From positions 1 to 44,490 of the forward strand of contig JAJDEN010000007.1 in NCBI GenBank assembly GCA_029259775.1: a DNA stretch of 44,490 bases, in the 5' to 3' direction. This document shows, in pieces, positions 25,301-32,188 of this stretch. The notes beneath the pieces are model-generated. The model saw only the letters and a list, made by a program, of their open reading frames with translations, had not been told where the DNA came from and ran no database searches. The DNA is from Planctomycetota bacterium (GTDB taxonomy: Bacteria > Planctomycetota > PLA2 > JAEUHO01). Made by a program: the position numbers and the translations under genes. Each line of letters starts with the position of its first letter. Position 1 is the first letter of the stretch.

Positions 25301-26131
25301 CGCGCCGAGCACAGCGAAGATCAACCAGACGATCAAGCGATCCCAGTGGAAGACGAACCGGCGCCCGAAGCGCTGCTCGAGTCTGCCTTGCAGCTCGCGC
25401 TCCTGCATCTCGTTGCGCAACCGGCGCAGCTTGCGACGCAACCGCCGGCGGGCCGTGCCCGTGGTTACGACATGATCGAGATGCCAGGCGACGTCGTCCG
25501 CCATCAGCGACAGGTGGGCAGCGGTGCGCTGGGCGTCGAGATCATCGACCGCCGTCAGCACGACATCGGAGGCGTCCGCCAGATGCATCGCCCAGCGCTT
25601 GCGCAGACGTTCGCCCGGCTGCTCTCTCTCGATCGCTGCGAGGAAGGCCGTGCGCAGATCATCACGCCGCTCGCGGAGTGGCGGCGGAAGGGAGGCGTCA
25701 CGACGCCGCGCGACGGCCTCGCGGTCGAGCAAGGACGCGTCCACGAGCGCCTCGAAGCAGTCATTGGCCTCGCCGGTCGCTGCGGCGGCCTCGGCCCCTT
25801 CCGTCCAGGCCTGGGCCTCGTCGGCCACGATCCGCTCGACGAGCCCATCCGCCGCTGCGCCCTCGTCGGCAAGACCCAGCTCGACGATCTGGTTGCGCCA
25901 GTCCGCGGCCCACGCCAGGGCGGGCAGGCCGCGCTCGTTGCGAAACGTCGGATCGTCGGCCGCGCACTGCGCACTGAACGCGAGGAGATCGCTCTCGAAG
26001 GCGCCCAGCCGCTCGGCGCGCTCGGGGGCCGCGACGTCGCTGTCTGCCGAGAGCGCACGCAGGCGCTCGCGAAGACCCTGCAGCGCGTTCGCGCAGGCGT
26101 CATCGGTGGCCGGGGGATCCTCCGTGCGCAA
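22337..26131 (-). CDS. Giant membrane protein with voltage-sensor-like module
   Basis: A 1,264-residue protein of unrecognised family. The TTG at 26131 is preceded by GGAGG at 6 nt, which fixes the start. Residues 1-255 are soluble, helical and acidic, then a basic stretch (RRRLRRKLRRLRNEMQEREL). Residues ~260-370 resemble S1-S4 of voltage-gated cation channels: S1 LIVWLIFAVLGALAYEIVFG; S2 VIFLTDFFVRLGM; S3 FLRHFLIDLLPSIPFVLVL; S4 RALRLVRVARLTRGARAL with Arg about every third residue. After ~200 soluble residues come two further membrane segments (~575-595 and ~615-635), then ~630 soluble residues with many Arg/Glu. No K+ filter (GYG-type) or other pore motif was seen. It may be a voltage-sensitive or mechanosensitive membrane protein. 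The 3' end overlaps the SDR gene by 52 bp, convergently. Confidence 0.82.
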   Translation of the reverse strand: MRTEDPPATDDACANALQGLRERLRALSADSDVAAPERAERLGAFESDLLAFSAQCAADDPTFRNERGLPALAWAADWRNQIVELGLADEGAAADGLVERIVADEAQAWTEGAEAAAATGEANDCFEALVDASLLDREAVARRRDASLPPPLRERRDDLRTAFLAAIEREQPGERLRKRWAMHLADASDVVLTAVDDLDAQRTAAHLSLMADDVAWHLDHVVTTGTARRRLRRKLRRLRNEMQERELQGRLEQRFGRRFVFHWDRLIVWLIFAVLGALAYEIVFGLSPGLTDALLLGDTGACVIFLTDFFVRLGMVRGKGRWFLRHFLIDLLPSIPFVLVLHAGRALRLVRVARLTRGARALGFLSRGFDRLARRYGYLLNHNIVLYPNRAERALVQREQESLSSRVWRLRSRTNDEWRDLLQAAPGEQRATVAATRVSGLEAARTEGLCRRPPRSGGVAAVGVRDIPAEEMLRRLDDVSPAQLEADLGPDFVSRAARAVRMFARAPLRWLPVIRRYVPRVAPHMSEAEVAAAAAHKIAGELGRHHGRWFWAADLYGTVTPSEFVDRVGTTMVRSSFRPAYRLALFGIAFLIVDQLNQVVPSAMLDNLWSFLKPLVGDALIILGGVCLLILGIGWWLKRIAGQATFFYEQTVNAQFLALTESIKARELPRDAALFDQRVFAPEDLVLSEDEGADPEVRRQAFCEAMQAWLVQSHAREELEGVSAAMERAVLLYRDSLDGALFTDSDNRTTSQLLGSPALRQMRGLSGRVDRREAAALHALDLSRPRSAVRGPYLWFSFIAKAISQATARLVVEYNRYAIPLAELPFSSEQERLRYESWVATGKPPEGDTAREKLQVQRSGYITTAFTALHFLDDEPGRDREVEDRFGTEVLENLKRDRRMLFREAFGTYPLHTRSKDQRVLNLYRLYERWFGGGRAFLIPLRIIWRWVKMIARLLVWLGRAVAEIRTPRMRGDALVAAEADFATAARKIGRMRDPIVWASLWLRARFDAEYMGVRLPGATETGLESATWERDLTFLDAPGHQRRRLEREQTRAEADVRRLARLVDDGLLDDVAEAIGVEPSALSREHVRAATVAYRGDFRRVRSLLSCHRILEETAAGAFDRPPLGWTLWPRPRLKAAFRRWWKLHGREDKQARTYMWRAVVRDVNGARWAMAAWGRFGPEHARARGVERLAELLRHPGRISEQIVTLRIVQTLALIDLLNYREHVYRLGGYEDSGDEPGELLRLADGQAIDRPPSTASVNPLT

Positions 26132-26284
26132 CCGATGCCTCCACCCGCGGGTTCGCGGACGGTCAATCTACGCGGGGCCGAGCGGCAGGGTATGGAACCG
26201 AGGCGAGTGTGCCCCCGGCTTCTGCCATGGCGGCCTCAGCAGCCACCAAGGATCCGCCGAGAGCCGCTTGTGGGGAGACGCGCA

Positions 26285-26434
26285 TTGACCTACCGTCGAA
26301 ACACGCGCCTTCTACGAGTCACGAGCACATCGATCTTGATCGGCCTCGCGAGTGTGGCATGCATGGCTGGAGGCTCGCCTTCACGCGCGACCGCCACAGC
26401 TGTGCGGCAGGTCACCGAGTACCGAACCGGGTGA
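26285..26434 (+). pseudogene. Short lipoprotein reading frame, probably truncated by a repeat element
   Basis: TTG at 26285-26287 with GGGGAG 7 nt upstream opens a 49-residue frame. The product has a basic start (TYRRNTRLLR), a hydrophobic core (ILIGLASVAC) and a lipobox-like ASVAC, then a short mature part. Its last seven codons and the TGA come from the inverted-repeat element that starts at 26414. The likeliest reading is the 5' remnant of a lipoprotein gene cut by the element; a genuine small lipoprotein is the alternative. No continuation on the far side was recognised. Confidence 0.4.
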
Positions 26435-26625
26435 AAGTGCACCACAATTGTGACTTGATCGTGCCAGGTGAATGGCCGCGTCCGCTACAGGCTTGTTCAC
26501 ACATCCTCATGGAGGAGGCCGCGTGAACCGTTGTCGGGGGTGACCCGCCCCGCCCAGCGAGGGGGCGTTGCATGGCCCCAATCAGTCGGCATCGTGGTGC
26601 ACTTTCACCCGGTTCGGTACTCGGT
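26414..26625. mobile_element. 212-bp element with perfect 32-bp terminal inverted repeats (MITE-like)
   Basis: The left end 26414-26445 (accgagtaccgaaccgggtg...) is the exact complement of the right end 26594-26625. The 148-bp centre has no transposase. No clear target-site duplication was found. The right arm merges into tandem cggttcggtact units. It could be a non-autonomous mobile element or a REP/BIME-type hairpin pair. Confidence 0.6.
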
Positions 26626-26656
26626 TCGGTACTAGCGCGGTACTCGGTTCGGTACT
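26610..26656. repeat. 12-bp tandem repeat cggttcggtact
   Basis: Full units at 26610-26621, 26622-26633 and 26645-26656, with a partial unit (gcggtact) at 26637-26644. The inverse of the unit also occurs in the left arm of the inverted-repeat element. Confidence 0.85.
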
Positions 26657-26939
26657 CCCCGGCGCTCGCACCCCAACGGGGCAAGACCAAACTTGCATCG
26701 CGCGACGAGACGCGCGCGCCACGTGGCGGCGCCATCGCAGCAAGGGATGCCTAGAACAAGATTCCAGGCGTGGGCGCGGCGCATGGACGGCCCTCGAGTC
26801 GCCGGCACGAAGTCCCGCGAACTCTCCCAGCACGTGCGAGGCCTCGGGGTTGCCCGCAGAGACACCACATGTGACCACCTGCACGTCTCACGCGGTGAAG
26901 GAAGGACGGCCGCGTCGGACATGAACCCCAGGAGGACGC

Positions 26940-28055
26940 ATGCGCGTACCCCGAACTCCCATTCCCTTGAGGCAGCTGACGCTGCTCCTGTTGATCCCCT
27001 GCCTCGCGGCGGCCCTCCTGGCGCCGCCGGCCCGCGCCGGTGGTTGCGAGGGCTGCCCCGCTCCGTCGCTCGAGCAGCTCCAGGCCCAGCCGGGCTTCAA
27101 GATCGAGTTTCGTCCAGTTGGCTCGAAGGAAGGCTTCCCCGACTTCGTCTACACGGACGCCGGCGCGTGCAACGCCAGCATGGTCGGCACGCCCGACGTC
27201 CAGATCGACGACGGCTGGCTGGTCCTGCGCGGCCAGGGCGAGGTGTGGCACTGCCCCCACTCCAAGTCGATCGACACCATCACGATCGAGACGCGCGCCT
27301 CCGACCGAACCGAGTGGTCGTTCTCGACGAAGCTCAGCACCGAGCTCGGCGTGGTCGGTGCCTCGATGAAGGCCGAGGTCCAGGCCGGACGCACGACCGG
27401 ACGCGCCGTCACCGAGGTCACGACCGTCTCGAAGACGATCGCACCAAGCTACTGCCACCGCATCCTCTGGCGTGGCCTGTTCGAGGTCGTCCGCCTGAAG
27501 GCCACGGCGGAGTACCGCTTCACGCGAACGTGGGCCTGGTGGACGAAGAACGTCACGACGGGCGCGAAGGTGCACGCGAGCGGCAAGATGCAGGTCGCGT
27601 GTGGTTCGGGGCGGCTCGAGATGGAGCGCACCGCGCCGATCTCCGGTCACTTCGAGTTGGTGCAGCGCGGCTGCGACGACGAAGGCTGCGGCCACGTCGT
27701 GCAGAAGCAACTCGGCCTGTTCCCGCCGTGGACCCCGCCGCACAAGCCGAAGGGCAGCGGCGACGAGCCTGAAGAGCCGCGGGAGCCCGCGGATCCCGCA
27801 GAGGAACCCGCGGAGGACGATCCGGAGGAGCCCGCGGAGGACGACGGCGAAGCCGCCGAGTCCACGGAGCAGGACGACGAGCCGCTGGAAGACGGTCCGA
27901 CCGAAGACCCGACAGATGCCCCCTTGCCCGGCGGTGAGAACCCTCCGCCCAAGGCCGACTCCTCCGCCAAGCTGCCGCCGCCGCCGACCGGTCCGCTGCC
28001 CGATCCCCTGGTGCCTCTCTCCAGTGAACCGCTACCCACGGAAGGGACTCGCTGA
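26940..28055 (+). CDS. Secreted protein with acidic Pro/Glu tail, unknown function
   Basis: A 371-residue exported protein. The ATG at 26940 has AGGAGG 4 nt upstream and gives a signal peptide (LTLLLLIPCLAAALLAPPARA). The mature N-terminus has GGCEGCPAP; further Cys occur at ACNAS, WHCPH, SYCHR, VACGSG and RGCDDEGCGH, suggesting disulfides outside the cytoplasm. Residues ~85-260 look beta-rich (TITIETRASDRTEWSFSTKL). From ~265 the chain is acidic and Pro-rich (PEEPREPADPAEEPAEDD), a disordered tail. The stop overlaps the start of the next gene (TGATG), so the two products are probably made together. No family was recognised. Confidence 0.78.
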   Translation: MRVPRTPIPLRQLTLLLLIPCLAAALLAPPARAGGCEGCPAPSLEQLQAQPGFKIEFRPVGSKEGFPDFVYTDAGACNASMVGTPDVQIDDGWLVLRGQGEVWHCPHSKSIDTITIETRASDRTEWSFSTKLSTELGVVGASMKAEVQAGRTTGRAVTEVTTVSKTIAPSYCHRILWRGLFEVVRLKATAEYRFTRTWAWWTKNVTTGAKVHASGKMQVACGSGRLEMERTAPISGHFELVQRGCDDEGCGHVVQKQLGLFPPWTPPHKPKGSGDEPEEPREPADPAEEPAEDDPEEPAEDDGEAAESTEQDDEPLEDGPTEDPTDAPLPGGENPPPKADSSAKLPPPPTGPLPDPLVPLSSEPLPTEGTR

Positions 28056-29557
28056 TGCGACGGTCTCCCCCGAATCGGCCCGCATGGGCCGACGCGCGCC
28101 CCGGAGGTCTCCTCCGGGGCGCGCTCGCGCTCCTTCTCCTGCTCGCCCCCGTCGAGGTCGCGCTGGCGAACGGCGACGCCACGAGCAACCCGCTGCCCGA
28201 GGGCACCATCCTCTCGGTCGGCCTGCCCCCCTTCCACCCGGAGGACACGACTACGACCGAGGCTGTGCAGGCTTGGTGCGGCCGCGCGGAGGCCCAAGGC
28301 CAGAAGGAGCGCGGGACGCGGCGCGGCGGCGATCTGATCTTCGCCGCGGCCGACGTGGGCCTTGCGTACCGCGTCACGGCAGGGCGCGGCGGCGACCGCT
28401 ACGCCTTGGCCCTCGCCGCCTACCCCGCCGGCGACGTGTCGCGTGCCGTGGTCCTCGTTCGCTGGGCGCAGCACGAGAGCGTGCGCGGCAACGCGCCGAA
28501 GCGCTCGTCGCTGCTCGAGCGCCTCAGGCCGTGGATCGACGTCCGGGAACCGCGCGACGCGGACGAAGCCGAGTTGGCCCGTTGGCAGCAATGGGCCGCG
28601 CTGCGCCGGCTCGCCCTACCGGTCCTCGTCGCGGAGGAGCACGAAGCCAACGGCCGCCTTCGTGAAGCGGCCGACGTGCGCAGCACGCTCGCGCGCGAGG
28701 AAGCTCGCTCCCTCCCCCACCGCGGCGCGACGGATCTCTACCGCCGCGCCGCGCGGCTCTACTACCGCGCGGGCCTGCGCACCGAATCCGTGCGAGCCGG
28801 CGAGGATGCCATCAAGAGCATCGCGGCCACATCGCCTGACGCGGAGCGCGACCGCGCGCGGCTGCGCTTCTGGCTGCTGTACGCGCAAAACGGGATTCTC
28901 ACCGAGGACGCTGCACCGCGCGTGGATGGTCGCTGGCCCGAGCGCTTCGACGAGGACCTGCGCGCGTTCCTGCGCCGCATCGAGGGCGTCGAGGGCCTGG
29001 CCACGACGTACCTCTCGCTGGCCTCGCGTGCCTACGCTGCGAACCGTTTCGAGAAGGCGCTTGAGATCTACGTGCTCGCGCTCCGCGACCCGACCATCGT
29101 CGAGCAAGCGCGCGGTAACAGCGCAATCTGGGGCGGCCTTCTGATGGCCTACGCCGCGGCGATGGAGCTCGAACGCTTCGATGAGGCCGAGCGCGTCCTG
29201 GAAGTGGTCGAGCGGCTGGCTGAGGCGCCGTTTCCCGCGAAGGATGCCTACCTCGTTGCCCTGGCCAAGGCACGCAAGGACGTCGCCGAGCGGCCGCTCC
29301 GCGAAGAAGCGCGCCGCAAGCTCGCGCAGGCCAAGGCCAACCGTGCCACGCGTGAAGCCGCCCGCCAACGCAGCCAGCCGGCCCGCATCGAGACGGGCGA
29401 GGGCGCCTCAGACGATGACGCCCAAGATGGTCCCCACGAACGCGAGGACGGCGAGAGCTCGGGCCTCGACCTATCCCTGCTCACGCTCTTCGGAGCGATC
29501 GCAGGCGTGCTGGTCCTGCTGCTGGTGATGAACCGCGTCGCTCGGGGACGCCGCTAG
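28055..29557 (+). CDS. TPR-like protein with signal peptide and C-terminal membrane anchor
   Basis: A 500-residue protein starting at the ATG that shares one base with the preceding stop (TGATG), so it is translationally coupled. Signal peptide at ~20-43 (GALALLLLLAPVEVALA). Residues ~95-450 are helical with TPR-like pairs (ALALAAYPAGDVSRAVVLVR, TYLSLASRAYAANRFEKALE, AYAAAMELERFDEAERVLEV). A charged linker precedes a C-terminal membrane helix (~472-492, SLLTLFGAIAGVLVLLLVM) and a short basic end (RVARGRR), so the TPR part faces the periplasm. It probably scaffolds a complex that includes the secreted neighbour; this is inference from coupling. Confidence 0.8.
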   Translation: MRRSPPNRPAWADARPGGLLRGALALLLLLAPVEVALANGDATSNPLPEGTILSVGLPPFHPEDTTTTEAVQAWCGRAEAQGQKERGTRRGGDLIFAAADVGLAYRVTAGRGGDRYALALAAYPAGDVSRAVVLVRWAQHESVRGNAPKRSSLLERLRPWIDVREPRDADEAELARWQQWAALRRLALPVLVAEEHEANGRLREAADVRSTLAREEARSLPHRGATDLYRRAARLYYRAGLRTESVRAGEDAIKSIAATSPDAERDRARLRFWLLYAQNGILTEDAAPRVDGRWPERFDEDLRAFLRRIEGVEGLATTYLSLASRAYAANRFEKALEIYVLALRDPTIVEQARGNSAIWGGLLMAYAAAMELERFDEAERVLEVVERLAEAPFPAKDAYLVALAKARKDVAERPLREEARRKLAQAKANRATREAARQRSQPARIETGEGASDDDAQDGPHEREDGESSGLDLSLLTLFGAIAGVLVLLLVMNRVARGRR

Positions 29558-30603
29558 ACGACCTCGACAGCCTTGTCGCCCTGCGCCACGACCTCACCCA
29601 CGACCGGGTGGCATCCGACGCCGCGCGCGTCCAGCGCCGCGATCAGCGCGTCGGCCCGGTCGGCCGCGACGCTGATGAACAGGCCGCCGCTCGTCTGCGG
29701 GTCGGCGATCACGCCGCGCTGCAGCTCGTTGCCGCCCGTCCAGACGACGTGGTCCTTCGCGTAGTCCATGTTCTTGTTCAAGCCGCCAGAGGTGTTCTGC
29801 GGGGTCGCATGGCGCTCGACGCCCTCCATCAACGGCAGGTTCGCTGTGTCGATGCGCATGCTCACGCCGCTGGCGTTCGCCATGCCGATGGCGTGGCCGA
29901 GGAGGCCGAAGCCCGTGAGGTCCGTGGCGGAGTTCACGCCGACCTCGATCATCGCCTCGGCGCCGGCCTTGTTCAGCGTGGCCATGACCTCCATCACGTG
30001 GAGTTCTTCTTCGTCGCTGAGGCGGCCGCCCTTGAGCGCGGTGCAGAGGTAGCCGCTGCCGAGCGGCTTCGTGAGGATGAGCACGTCCCCCACCTGGGCG
30101 TTCGCGTTGCTCACGATCTTGTCCGGATGCACGGTGCCGCTGACGGCGAGGCCGAACTTGATCTCGGTGTCCCGAACGGTGTGACCGCCAACGATCGGTG
30201 CTCCGGCTTCGACGCACTTCTCGACCGCGCCCTGCAGGATCGCTGCGGGGACGCCGTCCGGCAGGGTGTCGGGCAACGCATACACACACACCGCCGCGAC
30301 GGGCGTGCCGCCCATGGCGTAGACGTCCGAGAGGCTGTTGGCCGCACCGACACGGCCGAACCACGTCGGGTCGTCCACCATCGGCGGGAAGAAGTCGACG
30401 GTCGTCACGAGCGCGAGATCGTCGGTCAGCCTGACGACGCCCGCGTCATCGGCGGTATCGGAGCTGACGAGGACGTTGGGATGATGCGGCACCCGCACGG
30501 GGGCCAACAGGGCCTCGAGTCGGCCCTTGTCCACTTTGGCTGCTCACCCGCCCGCGCTGGCGTACTGGGTGAGGCGGATCTCCTTGCTTGTGCCTAAGCT
30601 CAC
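29554..30603 (-). CDS. selD: Selenide, water dikinase (SelD), itself a selenoprotein with in-frame UGA
   Basis: A 349-residue enzyme making selenophosphate from selenide and ATP, the selenium donor for Sec-tRNA. A standard gene call would begin at GTG 30534, but that lacks the catalytic N-terminus. Reading upstream through a TGA at 30544-30546 gives EIRLTQYASAGG-U-AAK, which aligns with the E. coli active site (IRLTQY...C17...K20): Sec20 takes the place of Cys and Lys23 follows at the right spacing. The GTG at 30603 overlaps the selA stop (GTGA) and has GGAGG 7 nt upstream. Other SelD features are VVTTVDFFPPMVDDP-like LVTTVDFFPPMVDD, GHTVRDTEIKFG and ADPQTSGGL. A candidate SECIS hairpin follows the UGA. 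Sec-containing SelD is known elsewhere; here it also implies that the host has SelB and tRNA-Sec. Confidence 0.93.
30510..30526 (-). promoter_or_regulatory. Candidate SECIS hairpin after the selD UGA
   Basis: On the minus strand the mRNA has GGGCC (30526-30522), a 7-nt loop GACUCGA starting with G, and GGCCC (30514-30510). The loop begins 22 nt after the UGA, within the usual distance of bacterial SECIS elements. The stem can extend outward with a bulged A. This is the expected SelB-binding site. Confidence 0.6.
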
Positions 30604-32108
30604 GCTGGGACCTCCAAGGCGCTCTCCAGCGCGGACGCGACGACCTCATCATCGCCGGGCTGCAGGGTGCGCACGTGCACGTGCACGAGATGGTCGTGCA
30701 CGGTGGTGAAGACCGGCGGGCGGTGCGCGCGCAAGCGCGTCGCCAACTCTCCGGCCTCGATGTCTTTCGCCGCGAGCGTCACGGCCGCGCCGGGAAGCTC
30801 GACGGTCGGCAAGGAGCCCGCCCCCACCGCGTCGCCCGCCTTCTCGACGGCCAGCGTGACGGCGCCGCTCTGGACCGGCTTCGTCGAGCGGAGGCGCTCG
30901 GCCAGCGCCTCAGCGCCTTGAAGCAAGCCGTCCTGCTCCGCGGTCAGCATGCGGTAGGTCGGATGCGTCTCGCCCAGGCGATCCGCGTGGAGGAAGAGGC
31001 GCAGCGTCGCTTCCATGGCGATCAAGGTGAGCTTGCCGCAACGCACCGCGCGGAAGAGCGGATGCGCGCGCACGCGCGCCACGCACTCGCGGCTGCCGAC
31101 CAGGATGCCCATCTGCGGACCGCCGATCAGCTTGTCGCCCGAGGCGGTGATGAGATCGACACCGGCATCGACGCTCTTGGAGATCAGCGGCTCTTCGCCG
31201 GGGAGGCCCTGCTGGTCGAGCGAGACGAGCGCCCCGCTGCCCAGGTCATCGACGACCTTCACACCGTAGGACGCACCCAGCGCGGTCAGCTCTTCGATGC
31301 TGACCTCGCTGTGGAAGCCCTCGACGCGGTAGTTGGACGTGTGCACGCGCATGATGAGCGCGGTCTTCTCCGTGATGGCGTTCTCGTAGTCGCGCAGATG
31401 CACGCGGTTGGTCGTGCCGACCTCGACCAGCGTCGCGCCGCTCTGGCGCATGACGTCGGGGATGCGGTACGCCCCGCCGATCTCGACGAGCTGCCCGCGC
31501 GCGACGATGACCTCGCGGCCCTCCGCCAACGCGGCGAGCGCGATCATGGTGGCCGCGGCGTTGTTGTTGACGACCGTCGCGGCTTCGCAGCCCGTGAGCT
31601 GCTGGAAGAGTGCTTCGAGGTGGCGTTCGCGAGGCGAGCGCTCGCCGAGCGCCGCGTCGGCGGCGAGCAGCTGGTAGCCGTGCGCCTCGGCGGCCAGGGC
31701 CTCGTGGGCCGCCGGCGGCATGGCGGCGCGGCCGAGGTTCGTGTGCAACACGACGCCCGTGGCGTTGACGACCCGGACGCAGCCGGGATCGCGCCGGCGC
31801 TCGATGCGGCGACGGGCGGCGGCGGTGATGACCTCGGGCGTACTCGACGTGGCGAAGACGACGGGGCCGATCGACCGGCTAAGCACCTTGGCGCGCAGGT
31901 CCGAGAGGGACTGGCGGATCTCGGTCAGCCACTCCTCCCGGGGCGCCATCTCGAGTTCGGCCGAGCCCAGCCCGTCGAGGATCCCATTCACGGGCGGCAG
32001 GGCGCGCAGGAGCGCCTGCGGATCGCCCGCGCCCTCCGGCGGGGTCGGGGCGGGCAGGGGCGCCCGCGGATCGGGGGCGGTCGGTTCAGGGGTGGCATCA
32101 GCGCTCAT
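30600..32108 (-). CDS. selA: L-seryl-tRNA(Sec) selenium transferase
   Basis: A 502-residue PLP enzyme that converts Ser-tRNA(Sec) to Sec-tRNA(Sec) with selenophosphate. Family features are RVVNATGVVLHTNLGRA, TVVNNNAAATMIAL, GQLVEIGGAYRIPDVM, ALIMRVHTSNYRVEGF, and the PLP lysine in ASGDKLIGGPQMGI (about residue 325). The chosen ATG at 32108 gives MSADATPEP and an extra Pro/Ala-rich leader of ~30 residues compared with E. coli SelA (463). A TATCCT hexamer ends 9 nt upstream and there is no Shine-Dalgarno, so a leaderless start is possible. It is the first gene of selA-selD; selB and selC are not in the window. Confidence 0.95.
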   Translation of the reverse strand: MSADATPEPTAPDPRAPLPAPTPPEGAGDPQALLRALPPVNGILDGLGSAELEMAPREEWLTEIRQSLSDLRAKVLSRSIGPVVFATSSTPEVITAAARRRIERRRDPGCVRVVNATGVVLHTNLGRAAMPPAAHEALAAEAHGYQLLAADAALGERSPRERHLEALFQQLTGCEAATVVNNNAAATMIALAALAEGREVIVARGQLVEIGGAYRIPDVMRQSGATLVEVGTTNRVHLRDYENAITEKTALIMRVHTSNYRVEGFHSEVSIEELTALGASYGVKVVDDLGSGALVSLDQQGLPGEEPLISKSVDAGVDLITASGDKLIGGPQMGILVGSRECVARVRAHPLFRAVRCGKLTLIAMEATLRLFLHADRLGETHPTYRMLTAEQDGLLQGAEALAERLRSTKPVQSGAVTLAVEKAGDAVGAGSLPTVELPGAAVTLAAKDIEAGELATRLRAHRPPVFTTVHDHLVHVHVRTLQPGDDEVVASALESALEVPA

Positions 32109-32117
32109 GGGCGGGGA

Positions 32118-32123
32118 AGGATA
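32118..32123 (-). promoter_or_regulatory. Candidate -10 element, possible leaderless start of selA
   Basis: TATCCT on the minus strand ends 9 nt before the selA ATG; no Shine-Dalgarno was seen. No good -35. Confidence 0.35.
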
Positions 32124-32188
32124 CCGCGCGGGCGGTCGACGTCTCCGAAGCGTGGGAAGATTGACGGCAGGCAACCACCGGAGGGCCC

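Larger units (their letters stand above)
26132..26939. other. 808-bp region without a sizeable gene
   Basis: It holds a short lipoprotein reading frame (26285-26434), a 212-bp element with perfect 32-bp inverted ends (26414-26625), tandem cggttcggtact units (to 26656), and from ~26660 to 26920 no recognisable feature. The AGGAGG at 26930-26935 belongs to the next gene. Confidence 0.7.

Noticed and set aside
23396..26434. 1,012-codon open frame on the plus strand opposite the voltage-sensor-like gene
   Set aside because: It is the antisense shadow of the GC-rich minus-strand gene. The minus frame has membrane helices, an S4 pattern and a GGAGG-supported start; this frame is low-complexity Arg/Ala/Gly-rich with no domain. 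Only its extreme 3' end (26285-26434) has independent support.
29554..32108. selB or selC (tRNA-Sec) beside selA-selD
   Set aside because: No elongation-factor motifs and no long-variable-arm tRNA were found in the neighbouring sequence; they must lie elsewhere if present.
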